The notes: generated from the letters alone by a model not told the origin. A stretch of DNA of 64,000 nt from Candidatus Saccharimonadota bacterium (GCA_017536895.1 JAFWCN010000005.1:85003-149002), one strand, 5' to 3'. Positions 52,937 to 62,421 are shown, counted from the first letter of the stretch. Translations and numbers: made by a program.

Positions 52937-54110
52937 GTACCAAATCCTCTATTTCTTTATCAAATCTCTTAACCGAAAAGTTTTCCACAGACTCTGAAAC
53001 CTTTTCTCGGTCAAATTTCATCGTCTCAAATTTAAGTATCGCTTCCTTCAAAGCCTTCACGGTTTGCTTTTCAAACAATAACCCATTTTTACCATCCTTC
53101 ACATAATCTAAAGCGCCACCCTTACCATATGCAATCACCGGACATCCGGCAGCCAACGCTTCCACCGGCGCAATTCCAAATGGCTCTAAACTCGGGAATA
53201 AATACCCTTTTGCCCCCGCTAAATATTTAGCCAGTTCAGACTTTTCCACAACCGGCAAAAATTTAATATTTCCCCGTCCATTTGACAATTTCACTAATTT
53301 ATTGTGTTCTGGCCCTTCTCCGACTACCAATAATTCCCTCCTCAGTTCTCTACACGCTTCTACTACTAAATCGAGCCGCTTCCAATTCACCTGCCGCGAG
53401 GTAGTAATATAGTATCTTCGAGGAGTTCGAATAGCCTGTTTCGGGGACGGGTCGCTCGCTCCCGTCGTCACGGGGCTCGCGCCCTCATTCTCGGTCGTAA
53501 CCTCCGAAAGCCCCTCAACAGGCATATTCAAACCCCTCTTAAAATCACTTACTTCCACCGGCGGATGAATAACTACTGCTTCACGCTTATAATATTTAGA
53601 AATCAAATCTTTTGCGTATTCTGAAATTGTCACATAATAATCCGGTGCCTGACTCGCTTTAAAATCCGCCTTCCTAAGAGGTTCAACCATCAGTTTAAAG
53701 AAAAATCTCACCACCGGGTTCAACACTCCAAATCCTGGATTCTTCACATAATCATCATACATCTGCCAATAATATTGCGTCGGCACATGACAATACGAGA
53801 TGTGAAGTCCGTTTGGACACTTCACGGCTTTTGCTTCCGCCCCCGTCACCGAAATAACTAAATCATAACCCGAAAGATCCAGTTTCGAAAACCATCTCTG
53901 TCTCAAAGGCCCCAAAAACCGACGCAGAAACACCGGGAACACTTGTAGCCAACCTGTCCTTACCTCTGCATCGTCAAACCAACCAATTCCCTTCTTTGAA
54001 TATTTCGAAGTATAAATCGGCGCCTTTGGATAAAGCCGATGCAGCTCGAGTAGTACCTTCTCCGCCCCACCCACGTTTGTTAGCCAATCGCAGACCAAAG
54101 CGACTTTCAT
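52920..54110 (-). CDS. GT4-family glycosyltransferase with in-frame palindrome
   Basis: N-terminal Rossmann domain (VALVCDWLTNVGGAEKVLLE; HISYCHVPTQYYWQMYDDY) and C-terminal nucleotide-sugar site (LVVGEGPEHNKL; FGIAPVEALAAGCPVIAYGK, with the E-x7-E pattern) identify a GT4 enzyme of the WbaZ mannosyltransferase type. Residues about 191-230 (MPVEGLSEVTTENEGASPV) are encoded by a palindromic element and lie in the linker between the two Rossmann domains. It would add a sugar to the lipid-linked glycan begun by the next gene upstream. Confidence 0.85.
   Translation of the reverse strand: MKVALVCDWLTNVGGAEKVLLELHRLYPKAPIYTSKYSKKGIGWFDDAEVRTGWLQVFPVFLRRFLGPLRQRWFSKLDLSGYDLVISVTGAEAKAVKCPNGLHISYCHVPTQYYWQMYDDYVKNPGFGVLNPVVRFFFKLMVEPLRKADFKASQAPDYYVTISEYAKDLISKYYKREAVVIHPPVEVSDFKRGLNMPVEGLSEVTTENEGASPVTTGASDPSPKQAIRTPRRYYITTSRQVNWKRLDLVVEACRELRRELLVVGEGPEHNKLVKLSNGRGNIKFLPVVEKSELAKYLAGAKGYLFPSLEPFGIAPVEALAAGCPVIAYGKGGALDYVKDGKNGLLFEKQTVKALKEAILKFETMKFDREKVSESVENFSVKRFDKEIEDLVREKTE
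53420..53538. repeat. Palindromic element in glycosyltransferase gene (family A, copy 3)
   Basis: Inverted arms of about 22 bp (GAGGAGTTCGAATAGCCTG left; complement on the right) enclose a 76-bp core (53441-53516). Core ends are TCGGGGACGGGTCGCTC and GAAAGCCCCTC. The arms are unrelated to those of copy 2, yet each copy's arms pair with each other. Confidence 0.8.
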
Positions 54111-54112
54111 AG

Positions 54113-55537
54113 CTACTTCGCTCCTTCGCCTCTAATTACCACCGCAATCGTCTTAAAGAAAATCGAAAGATCCAACATAAACGACCAGTTCCTCACGTAA
54201 TAAATATCAAGCGCCCTTCTCTCCTCAAACGATATATCGCGTCGCCCCGACACCTGCGCAAAACCGGTCAATCCCGACTTCACCGTTAAAATCAATGATC
54301 TATCACCATAATCCCTTAGTTCACCCGGTAGCAATGCTCGTGGCCCAATCAACGAAATATCACCCTTCAAAATATTAAATAGTTGCGGAAGCTCATCAAG
54401 TGAAGTCCGCCTAATAAACTTCCCTACCTTCGTAATCCTCGGGTCATTTTTCAGATAGTCTCCACCCTTTCTATATCTTTTAATTAGCTCGGGCTTCCCC
54501 ATTAAAACAAACGCTTTTTCAGCTGGCATCCCCGAATATTCCGGTTTCATTGAACGAAACTTATAACATTTAAATTTCCGATTATATTGTGTCAAACGCT
54601 CGTCCGCATAAATCGCCGGATGTCTAAAATCCGACACCTTTAGCACTATCCAAACAATCAACATTGGTATTGCCGTTGCAATAATTGCGACCAGTGAAAA
54701 CAGAATATCAAATAACCGCTTAATCATTGCATACCCACCAGACAGAGGTGTCGCCATCACCATCACTGCAGGTGTATTGCCGACCAATTCCATCTCACCA
54801 AAGTGCGACGAAAGCGCTGTTTCCGACGGTACAAAGAAATAAAGCAAGTGACGGTTCACCGCCTGTTTATACACATATTCTGTACGCTTTTCGTCCGTTT
54901 GAAAAATCACGTCCGCCTTAGTATGCTTCAAAGCTTCCTTGAGTGACGAAAACTGCTTTTTTAGTAAATCTTCAGGAATAAACTTTCGGCTAGCCACAAT
55001 TCCCGCCAATCGATATTGCGACTCTGGGTTCGAAGATACATACTCCGCTAGATATTCCGTATTTTTCGAATTACCAATAATAATCGCTCGCCTTACACCA
55101 TAATCATTCTTGAAAATTTGTCGAATCACAAATCGCACCGCAATTCGTTCAAGCAACAAGAATACAAACGAAAGTGCCATGGCTGTCACCGCCATCACCC
55201 TTACCGGAAAAATTTCTTCACCCGTAAAATAATCGTAAACAATCAACGCCGCCACTGCCAAGACCGCTGCAACCAGCAATCGCCCTCTTTCTGGCAACCG
55301 CGATTTGTTTATTACAATTGATTTTCGATAAAGTCCCAGCGCAGCGATGATTATCAGCATAATCGGCACTAACCACAACACAGTTGTCACGAAATCACCA
55401 AATTGCACCTCAAAAGTATAAGGTCGCGGATCAATTTTTACTCGAATATAATATGCTACTGCAAACGATAATACTAGCGCAACCGCATCCCCTATAATCA
55501 AACATAATCTCAGTATAAAATCGGACTTTTTCCGCAT
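54113..55537 (-). CDS. Polyprenyl-phosphate sugar-phosphotransferase (WcaJ/WbaP type)
   Basis: The N-terminal half has membrane helices and a Rossmann-like domain (RRAIIIGNSKNTEYLAEYV). The C-terminal half is the bacterial sugar transferase domain: KRLFDILFSLVAII, YKFRSMKPEYSGM, KVGKFIRRTSLDELPQLFNI, DISLIGPRALLPGE and VKSGLTGFAQVSGRRDISFE. It starts glycan assembly on undecaprenyl phosphate. I chose ATG 55537 since TATAAT ends 6 nt upstream. It heads the three-gene cluster. Confidence 0.9.
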   Translation of the reverse strand: MRKKSDFILRLCLIIGDAVALVLSFAVAYYIRVKIDPRPYTFEVQFGDFVTTVLWLVPIMLIIIAALGLYRKSIVINKSRLPERGRLLVAAVLAVAALIVYDYFTGEEIFPVRVMAVTAMALSFVFLLLERIAVRFVIRQIFKNDYGVRRAIIIGNSKNTEYLAEYVSSNPESQYRLAGIVASRKFIPEDLLKKQFSSLKEALKHTKADVIFQTDEKRTEYVYKQAVNRHLLYFFVPSETALSSHFGEMELVGNTPAVMVMATPLSGGYAMIKRLFDILFSLVAIIATAIPMLIVWIVLKVSDFRHPAIYADERLTQYNRKFKCYKFRSMKPEYSGMPAEKAFVLMGKPELIKRYRKGGDYLKNDPRITKVGKFIRRTSLDELPQLFNILKGDISLIGPRALLPGELRDYGDRSLILTVKSGLTGFAQVSGRRDISFEERRALDIYYVRNWSFMLDLSIFFKTIAVVIRGEGAK

Positions 55538-55593
55538 ATTTATATTATACAATAAAACGCAAACTTATTCTACTATAAGCATTAATGTTGCAT

Positions 55594-56502
55594 TCAATTC
55601 GCCAGCGTTTTAATCTTCTTAAAATTCACTTTCTCCACTGCTGCGCGCAAGGCTTTTTCCGAACCGTAATGCGTATGAGTTCCCGGCGAGTCAGATAACA
55701 TATGTTGCGCATATGGAAAACTCACTACTTTATCAAGCACCGCCCCAAACTTTCCTACCGTCTCCGAGCAAACATAAAAATGTGACACATCCTTAAGCGA
55801 AATATCGAGTGCTCTTTTCATTTCCTCCGGGAAAAACGTTAAAGAAAACAAATCGCCGTCCGGCTGCCCCGCTAACCTGCCATAGGCAATCGAGGTATTC
55901 CCTTCTATCCATAATCTCTCATTCAGATTCCGCATCTTCGCTTTCTCAAGCGATGCCACGCATTCCACCTTTTTCGACCCACTCTTATTTCTCATTTCAC
56001 ACACAAAATCCCCTTCACAAGTCGTCGTCATCACTGCCGCTTTCACATCCGGTGACTTCAGCCCGTGTATTTCATCATACGAAATCGAATCACTAATATA
56101 ATCCATCATCACCCATGAAAGTAGTCCGGTCTTAGTATTCTCCGCCATCAGATAATACTCAGCTCTCGCTCCCCAAAACACACTCGTATGAATCCGAAAC
56201 ATCGATACAATTCCATAGTATTTTTCAGCATCACCTTCAAACACTGCCGATTTCGCTGGCCGAAATCCATCCGGCATAAATTTCTCTACTCTTTCCGGTA
56301 CCGGTATTTCATAAAACAAAAATGTACAATATGGCTCCACTACAAACGGCATTTTGTCTGCCTTCTTCGCCGCTGAAGTCACAATTTTCTTTTGCAACCA
56401 CACTGGCATTTTTGCCAACTTCTTTTGCATATAATGTGATTGTCCTACCATAATCGGGTCGACCAATCGTTCCACCCCCTCCGCATATTCTAAAACATTC
56501 AT
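55594..56502 (-). CDS. Uncharacterised protein, possibly acetoacetate decarboxylase-like fold
   Basis: The 302-residue protein has no signal peptide or membrane helix. The phrase KFMPDGFRPAKSAVFEGD, followed by FWGARAEYYLMAENTKTG, weakly resembles the DUF2071/acetoacetate decarboxylase-like beta fold. No catalytic residues could be assigned. TAAAAT ends 6 nt before the ATG. Monocistronic by context. Confidence 0.5.
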   Translation of the reverse strand: MNVLEYAEGVERLVDPIMVGQSHYMQKKLAKMPVWLQKKIVTSAAKKADKMPFVVEPYCTFLFYEIPVPERVEKFMPDGFRPAKSAVFEGDAEKYYGIVSMFRIHTSVFWGARAEYYLMAENTKTGLLSWVMMDYISDSISYDEIHGLKSPDVKAAVMTTTCEGDFVCEMRNKSGSKKVECVASLEKAKMRNLNERLWIEGNTSIAYGRLAGQPDGDLFSLTFFPEEMKRALDISLKDVSHFYVCSETVGKFGAVLDKVVSFPYAQHMLSDSPGTHTHYGSEKALRAAVEKVNFKKIKTLAN

Positions 56503-56564
56503 ACTTATATTTTAGCACAAATCAATAAATCAAAGCTACGACGATCTCTCAGCAAAAACCAATC

Positions 56565-57677
56565 CTAGTCACTAACATCCACGTCCGACGTAATCTCAAT
56601 CTCAAAATCTTGATACCTAGTTTTCACCTCATTATAAATATCCACATAAACTTTTTCTTTTTCTTTCACTTCAAAATCAATAATAATATCAAAACTAATA
56701 ATTTTGTCTATCTCATCATAGTAAAACCCATGCATTTCCAAAATCCCCTCATGTGAAAACACAATCTCTCGAATCTCTTCCTTTACTTTAGCACTCTTTT
56801 TACTATCAGTATTCACCGAATACACTCCAATCGTATGTAAAATCACGCCATATTTTTTCAAAACATTTTTCGTAATTTTCCGAGAAATTTTATCAATATC
56901 TGCAACCGTCAAATCATCCGCCACTTCAATATGAATCGATCCCGAAAACTTATCCGGTCCATAATCATTCAAAACCAAATCAAACGCCCCCTGCACTTCA
57001 TCAACTTTCAAAACTTCCTTTTTAATCTTTTTAGAAAGTCCACTCTCAACCCTCACGCCAAGTATATTATCAACCGAACCTTTAATGAGATCAATCCCGA
57101 CCTTAATAATATAGATCGAAACAATTACACCAACATACGCTTCCAAACTGACATGAAAAATCATATAAATAATCGCCGACGCCAAAACTGAAATCGATAA
57201 AATCGCATCATTAAACGCATCCGCACCACTCGCCACCAAAGAATCAGATCTCACATCCCTCCCTACCCTTTTCACATAAAGACCAAGCGCGAATTTCACC
57301 AAAATACCAGCCACCAAAATAATAATAGTAACCGTGCTATAATTCGGAGTTTCCGGTTGAATAATCTTTTTCACTGATTCAACTAGTGCCGTAATACCTG
57401 CATAAAGTACTATCCCCGAAACCGCGAGCGAAGTCATATATTCAACTCGGCCATAACCATATGGATGTTTTTTATCTGGCGCCTTACCCGCTAGCTTAGT
57501 TCCCACAATCGTAATAATACTAGAAAGCGCATCACTCAAATTATTAATCGCATCCGACACAATCGCAATCGAATTAGCTAGTAACCCGACAAAAGCCTTA
57601 AAACCAGCTAACACAGTATTAGCAATAATACTAATTGCACTAGTCTTAATTACAGTTTTTTCCCTCTTCTTATTCAT
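56565..57677 (-). CDS. Cation diffusion facilitator (Zn/Mn/Fe exporter)
   Basis: Six helices with CDF metal motifs: SDAINNLSDALSSI in helix 2, KHPYGYGRVEYM in the loop, and SGADAFNDAILSISVL in helix 5. A cytoplasmic C-terminal domain (residues 210-370) is longer than usual. The Asp/Asn-rich motifs are nearer the Mn type than the Zn type (no His in helix 2). TATAAT ends 7 nt before the ATG. Confidence 0.85.
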   Translation of the reverse strand: MNKKREKTVIKTSAISIIANTVLAGFKAFVGLLANSIAIVSDAINNLSDALSSIITIVGTKLAGKAPDKKHPYGYGRVEYMTSLAVSGIVLYAGITALVESVKKIIQPETPNYSTVTIIILVAGILVKFALGLYVKRVGRDVRSDSLVASGADAFNDAILSISVLASAIIYMIFHVSLEAYVGVIVSIYIIKVGIDLIKGSVDNILGVRVESGLSKKIKKEVLKVDEVQGAFDLVLNDYGPDKFSGSIHIEVADDLTVADIDKISRKITKNVLKKYGVILHTIGVYSVNTDSKKSAKVKEEIREIVFSHEGILEMHGFYYDEIDKIISFDIIIDFEVKEKEKVYVDIYNEVKTRYQDFEIEITSDVDVSD

Positions 57678-57722
57678 ATTTCATATTATAGCACGGCGGT
57701 CCTCATAAATAGTGACTGGGGA

Positions 57723-59051
57723 TTATTTTAGTAAGGTACCATCAATATAAAGTTTATACCCATTCGTATTAATATTACTATTACTCGAATCAGCATTTGT
57801 CAGTGACTTCACATAAGTATCACCTGTCAAAGTAATTGTACTGGTTTTATCAAGTACCAAATCAACTTCACCCGCATTTTCGCTATTAATTGCACCTTTA
57901 AACGAAGATCCGTTGCTGAGTTCCATTGTTAGTAACGAAATCGAATCCACCACAATATTGCCTGAAACTGATTGCTTATTCATATTTAGCGTCACAACGC
58001 CACCATTGCTACCAGACTGTCCCCAAGAATCTTTCTGAATCCTCAAAAAATTTCCCGTAGAATCATTATTTACGATCGTGTTATTCTCCAAATTAATTGT
58101 CGCCGAAGTATTTGTTACATAGAAACTATCTCCCTTGTTCGTAGTAATATTCGAATCCTTAGCATTAAACAAAGCCTCGCCCGAATCCGCATCACCACTC
58201 ATCGATTGATAAAGAAAAATATTCTTGTATGTTGTCGACTGACCATTCAAAGTATTATTGGTATCCGTCAAATCAACATTTTCAAGAGTCACACTATTCT
58301 TTCCTTCAATCACCACGCCTTCCGATGCCGTCGCCACCAGTTTAGCATTCTTCACCGTAATATCCGCTGTCGAATAAATAGTCGGCGAACCTTTGCCAGT
58401 GGTTTTATAAGTCCCCTTATCAACCGTCACAGTTCCCCCACCACGATCCGAACGAATCGCCGCGCTCGACGTTCCAGCTGTATTAATCGTCAAATTCTCC
58501 GCGTTCATTACGCCCCCACCCGTCGTCATAATACCGCCAGAATTGTCTTTGCTAGTTGTAATTGTAGAATCGGAAATATTCACTGTCGTCCCATCTGACG
58601 AAGAATTACTCGTTGTCGCCGAGCCACCATAGCTAAACACCCCGTTCGCACCAGTAGCATCGGTCGTGATGGTTGCATTTTCAATCGTTAAATTAGCACC
58701 ACCTTTTGCTAAGATCGCCGAATTCGTCCCATAAAAACTCGTACTATCCCCTCCGTCCGAATCACCAGTTTTCGTCACTTTAATATTGCTTAGAGTAGCT
58801 TTTATATTACCTGACGCCAGCACCGCATTCTCATCGCTATTTGTTGAAGCAAACTCTTCCCCATCGATTTCTTCGTCCGATGTGATTTCTTTTGTCGCCG
58901 AATACGAAGCCGACGAACTACTCTCCATATTGGTCATATCACCGTTTTCAGAACCCACCAAAGCATTAATGATAAAGAACCATATCACTCCAAGCATTAC
59001 TGCAAGAACAGCAATTATCGCCATATTAATAATAGTATTCTTACCCTTCAT
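57723..59051 (-). CDS. Secreted Ser/Thr-rich beta-helix protein
   Basis: An N-terminal membrane helix (IINMAIIAVLAVMLGVIWFF) is followed by about 400 residues with repeated short beta strands (NLTIENATITTDATGANGVF; VTVDKGTYKTTGKGSPTIYS; SVTLENVDLTDTNNTLNG), typical of a right-handed beta-helix. Such proteins occur in Firmicutes next to a two-component system, probably as surface or adhesion proteins. It lies 8 bp downstream of a small partner with a shared leader. AGGAG precedes the ATG. Confidence 0.7.
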   Translation of the reverse strand: MKGKNTIINMAIIAVLAVMLGVIWFFIINALVGSENGDMTNMESSSSASYSATKEITSDEEIDGEEFASTNSDENAVLASGNIKATLSNIKVTKTGDSDGGDSTSFYGTNSAILAKGGANLTIENATITTDATGANGVFSYGGSATTSNSSSDGTTVNISDSTITTSKDNSGGIMTTGGGVMNAENLTINTAGTSSAAIRSDRGGGTVTVDKGTYKTTGKGSPTIYSTADITVKNAKLVATASEGVVIEGKNSVTLENVDLTDTNNTLNGQSTTYKNIFLYQSMSGDADSGEALFNAKDSNITTNKGDSFYVTNTSATINLENNTIVNNDSTGNFLRIQKDSWGQSGSNGGVVTLNMNKQSVSGNIVVDSISLLTMELSNGSSFKGAINSENAGEVDLVLDKTSTITLTGDTYVKSLTNADSSNSNINTNGYKLYIDGTLLK

Positions 59052-59059
59052 TTAGTCTC

Positions 59060-59356
59060 CTACTCGTTCCCACTGCTCTGATTATTATTGCTTGGTTTTT
59101 CCGGTGGTTGATTTTGCCCGCTCTGGCTATTCCCTCCGCTCTGGATGTTTCCACTCTGACTATCCCCACCCGGCATTTCTGGCGGAGTTCCACCACCTGG
59201 CATCTGCATTGACGATCCACTATTATTATTTACACCCAGCGTATTTACGCAGATCAAAAATGCCGCCGACGCAATCACTGCGCCAATCAGTACACCAATC
59301 GCAAATAGTATAATCTTTCCCCTAGTTTCATCTTTTCTATTTTCTTCATTCTCCAT
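59060..59356 (-). CDS. Small anchored protein with Gly/Pro/Asn/Gln-rich tail
   Basis: The 98-residue protein has a charged N-terminus, one membrane helix (IILFAIGVLIGAVIASAAFL) and a low-complexity tail (MQMPGGGTPPEMPGG, then SGGNSQSGQNQ). It is the first gene of the operon with the beta-helix protein and may be exposed at the surface. AAAAGGAG precedes the ATG. Confidence 0.65.
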   Translation of the reverse strand: MENEENRKDETRGKIILFAIGVLIGAVIASAAFLICVNTLGVNNNSGSSMQMPGGGTPPEMPGGDSQSGNIQSGGNSQSGQNQPPEKPSNNNQSSGNE

Positions 59357-59405
59357 ATTTTATTCTCCTTTTTAATTATTATACAGTACCATTATCATCT
59401 CCTTT

Positions 59406-59458
59406 CCTGAAAGAAACCTTAAAACAGCTCCAAGATATGTTTTCAGTTTCGTTTGAGG
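59406..59458. promoter_or_regulatory. Two inverted OmpR-type boxes between divergent operons
   Basis: CCTGAAA-GAAA-CCTTAAA (59406-59423, plus) and CCTCAAA-CGAA-ACTGAAA (59441-59458, minus) are direct-repeat pairs with 11-bp period, facing each other 17 bp apart. The first abuts the -35 of the minus operon (TATAAT 59378-59383). The second covers the -35 of the response-regulator gene (TATAAT 59479-59484), which lacks a good -35 hexamer. Confidence 0.5.
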
Positions 59459-59500
59459 TTCAGAGTGCAAAATTATATTATAATTAAATAAGGAGAAAAA

Positions 59501-60160
59501 ATGAGAATACTTTATGTAGAAGACGCCACCTTCCTAGCTGAAGCCGTAAAACATAACTTAGAAAAACAAGGCTTCACAGTTGATCTAACAAACAACGGCG
59601 AAGATGGCCTAGAAAATGCCCTCAGCGATATATACGATTGTGTAGTTCTAGATATTATGCTACCAAAACTTTCCGGCACTGATATCCTAAAACGCATGCG
59701 CGAAAAGAATGTTCAAACACCAGTCATTATGCTCTCTGCCCTTTCCGAAGTAGAAACCAAAATTAGCCACTTAGACCATGGCGCCGATGACTACCTTGCC
59801 AAACCATTCAAAACCGCCGAGCTTGTCGCTAGAATCAAAGCACTAATTCGCCGTCCCAAAAACATAGATATTTCAGACATCACTTATGGCGATTTAGTAT
59901 TAGACAAAACCAACGCAACCTTGAACGGCGAGCAACTTACCGCCAAAGAAGTTGAAATCATTACTGAGTTTATGAAATCTCCAGAAACACTTATTAGCAA
60001 AGAGCATTTACTTGCCAAAATTTGGGGCGAAGACGGTTTTGGTGAAGACAACTATATCGAATCCTACATATCCAGAATCCGTAAATTATTAAAGAAGATC
60101 CATAGCAAAGCCAGAATTGCCACCATTCGTGGTCTAGGTTATAAATTAACGAGTAAATAA
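59501..60160 (+). CDS. OmpR-family response regulator
   Basis: The receiver domain has the phosphoacceptor D51 (CVVLDIMLPK), T/S at MLSALS and K101 (DDYLAKPF). A C-terminal winged helix follows from about residue 125 (LTAKEVEIITEFMKS; YIESYISRIRKLLKKI; IRGLGYKLTSK). It should control the divergent beta-helix operon and itself through the boxes upstream. An AAGGAG Shine-Dalgarno is present, unlike in most core genes. Confidence 0.92.
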   Translation: MRILYVEDATFLAEAVKHNLEKQGFTVDLTNNGEDGLENALSDIYDCVVLDIMLPKLSGTDILKRMREKNVQTPVIMLSALSEVETKISHLDHGADDYLAKPFKTAELVARIKALIRRPKNIDISDITYGDLVLDKTNATLNGEQLTAKEVEIITEFMKSPETLISKEHLLAKIWGEDGFGEDNYIESYISRIRKLLKKIHSKARIATIRGLGYKLTSK

Positions 60161-60161
60161 T

Positions 60162-61103
60162 ATGTTTAAGAAACTACGAAACCGAATCATCATCACAACC
60201 ATGGCGACTACCACCGCCGTATTACTCCTCGCGGGCACCATCATCATACTCTTCTCTTCCACCATGCGTCCAGAACCAGAGCCACCTAGAAATGGCATCA
60301 CGATAAGTTTCAACGAACCGTCTTTTAACGACCAAGCATTTAACGACTACATCAAAACCGACCGTGAAGAAGGCAACACTCGCCTGCTTATTACTCTTAT
60401 TTGTGTCGGTCTACTTATCGAAATCGGCACCTTCTGCATTGTCTATTATTTATCACAAAAAATTGTCGAACCAGTCAAGGATACTTACGATAAGCAAAAA
60501 CTATTTATCGCTAACGCCTCCCACGAACTCAAAACTCCTCTCGCCGTCATCGAAGCAAATATCGAAGCTCTTGGTGTGAGCAAAGCAAACGAAAAATGGA
60601 AAAGAAATATCGAACATGAAGTTACTCACGCAAATAAACTAGTTTTGGATTTACTCCAACTAGCCAGAATGGATGCCGGAAATAATAAAAGCACACCCGA
60701 AAAGTTTGACTTAAATAAAGAAATCAAAAACCACATCGAACTATTTAAGCCCAAATTCTCCGGCACAATTACTTATAAATCAAATACTAAATCAAAATCA
60801 TTCCTCCTGCCAAAACAAGACATCCTCCAGATTTTGGATATACTATTAGACAACGCCACTAAATACGGCCACAAAAAAATCACAGTCGTATTAAACAATG
60901 ATAGTATTAAAGTCACCAACGATGGCACCACAATTCCTAAAAAGGATTTAAACAAAATTTTCGATCGCTTCTACCAAACCGACAAAACCAAAGAAGGCTC
61001 CGGCCTCGGCCTCGCTATCGCTAGTGCCATCTGCACGCAAAACAATTGGCAAATTAAGGCCGACAGCAACTCTCGCAGCACCACCTTCACCGTCACGTTT
61101 TAG
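60162..61103 (+). CDS. Sensor histidine kinase
   Basis: Two membrane helices (about 12-32 and 75-96) flank a short external loop of about 40 residues. H121 in ANASHELKTPLAVIEANIEA is the phosphorylation site. N-box LDNATKYGHKKI, then GSGLGLAIASAI complete the ATPase. It starts 1 nt after the response-regulator stop. The signal is not evident. The 313-residue length is compact, with no HAMP seen. Confidence 0.9.
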   Translation: MFKKLRNRIIITTMATTTAVLLLAGTIIILFSSTMRPEPEPPRNGITISFNEPSFNDQAFNDYIKTDREEGNTRLLITLICVGLLIEIGTFCIVYYLSQKIVEPVKDTYDKQKLFIANASHELKTPLAVIEANIEALGVSKANEKWKRNIEHEVTHANKLVLDLLQLARMDAGNNKSTPEKFDLNKEIKNHIELFKPKFSGTITYKSNTKSKSFLLPKQDILQILDILLDNATKYGHKKITVVLNNDSIKVTNDGTTIPKKDLNKIFDRFYQTDKTKEGSGLGLAIASAICTQNNWQIKADSNSRSTTFTVTF

Positions 61104-61114
61104 AACAAAATCGA

Positions 61115-61516
61115 TTATTTGGTTGTTTTTCTCACTTGAGCAAGATAATAAAGACCAATTGTATCGACAATAAAATCAAGCGACAAGAGACTTGTAACCC
61201 CTGTTTTTGTAGTAAAGAAAGTCACAATAGCGCCAACAATACCCAAAATCAATAAAACACCATAAAGCACACCGTCACTTTTCTTTGCCGCGACTCTCCT
61301 CGCAAGCCAAAAATACCACAAGTTAAGTAGAATTGTAATTCCAGCCGTAATACCAAATTTAATCATTCCGTCGTTACCACCTAAGCTTTCTTCCAAACCA
61401 TCATGAAGTTCTGGCATAGTAAAACAGATAATTGTACCGATAGCATAAAATGCGGCAATAATAACATAAACCCAACTGAATGATTTTATTGTATCATATG
61501 CTGTTCTTTTTGACAT
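61115..61516 (-). CDS. Four-helix small membrane protein, unknown function
   Basis: The 133-residue protein has four predicted helices (VYVIIAAFYAIGTIICFTM; FGITAGITILLNLWYFWLA; VLYGVLLILGIVGAIVTFF; LDFIVDTIGLYYLA). I chose ATG 61516 because AGGAG lies upstream. No family is recognised. Convergent with the histidine kinase. Confidence 0.65.
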   Translation of the reverse strand: MSKRTAYDTIKSFSWVYVIIAAFYAIGTIICFTMPELHDGLEESLGGNDGMIKFGITAGITILLNLWYFWLARRVAAKKSDGVLYGVLLILGIVGAIVTFFTTKTGVTSLLSLDFIVDTIGLYYLAQVRKTTK

Positions 61517-61596
61517 CTTTTTTCTCCTATAATTTAATTTATATATTATTATATATAACACTTTTGCTTATAAAAAGTCAAGTTCTAAAGCATTCC

Positions 61597-61761
61597 CTAT
61601 TCCCGCTCCGCTTGTTTTGTCAAAAGCCAAGCAGCTGCAATAACACAACACGTCATCGCCTTTAAAATAGTATTCTTATGTTTGATCAAACGCATGAAGA
61701 CCCTTTTTTGATCTTTGCTTCCACAACTATAACACAAAATACTTATGGTTTGTAAAATCAT
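61597..61761 (-). CDS. Possible 54-residue Cys-rich small membrane protein
   Basis: ATG 61761 to TAG gives a peptide with CYSCG near the start, a basic middle (KRVFMRLIKHKN) and a hydrophobic end (AMTCCVIAAAWLL). It lies in a 389-bp gap between two genes. No good Shine-Dalgarno is present and the upstream TATATT is weak. It may be a gene remnant. The rest of the gap holds only the flavodoxin promoter (TATAAT near 61822). Confidence 0.3.
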   Translation of the reverse strand: MILQTISILCYSCGSKDQKRVFMRLIKHKNTILKAMTCCVIAAAWLLTKQAERE

Positions 61762-61905
61762 CCATGTAATATACTAGCCATCTACTCCAATAAACTTCTC
61801 AACCCGTATTTATAAATGATATAATAACCATATCGATAATCTCCCAAAACTGAGTAGCGTAAATGTTTTAATAATTAAAAGTGACAAATAAGAAAGGAAG
61901 ATCAT

Positions 61906-62421
61906 ATGAATAATAAAAAACCTTTAGTTGTATACTTCTCACGTGCAGATGAAAACTATAATGTCGGCACATTAGAAGTAGGCAATACAGAATTATTAGC
62001 CAAAGAAATCATTGCAAAAACTGGCGCTGATGAGTTCAAAATCGAGCCAAAGAACCAATACCCAAAGAATTATCAAGAAACCATCGACCTCGCCACCAAA
62101 GAGCAAAGCACCAACGCCCGCCCAGAATATCTTAACGATATCGACATAAAGGATTACGACACAATTTTCCTCGGTTACCCAATTTGGTGGGAAGATTTGC
62201 CAATGATTGTTTATAGTTTTATCGAAAAACATGACTGGAACGGCAAAACCGTAATTCCCTTCAATACTCACGAAGGCTCCGGCAACGCCAACACTTACGA
62301 AATCTTAAAAGCTAAACTCCAAGGTGCCACTCTAAAAGGCGACGGTTTTAACATGTCTGGCTCCATCGCCCGCACTGACGAAGGCATCCAAAAACTCGAC
62401 ACCTGGCTAGAAAGTCTATAA
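61906..62421 (+). CDS. Flavodoxin-like protein
   Basis: The 171-residue protein has the flavodoxin fold: FMN-phosphate strand VVYFSRADENYNVG and YDTIFLGYPIWWEDLPMIVY. The last helix is LDTWLESL. It resembles flavodoxins adjacent to alpha/beta hydrolases in Firmicutes. AAGAAAGGAAG precedes the ATG, with a leader of roughly 75 nt from a TATAAT near 61822. The electron partner is unknown. Confidence 0.8.
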   Translation: MNNKKPLVVYFSRADENYNVGTLEVGNTELLAKEIIAKTGADEFKIEPKNQYPKNYQETIDLATKEQSTNARPEYLNDIDIKDYDTIFLGYPIWWEDLPMIVYSFIEKHDWNGKTVIPFNTHEGSGNANTYEILKAKLQGATLKGDGFNMSGSIARTDEGIQKLDTWLESL

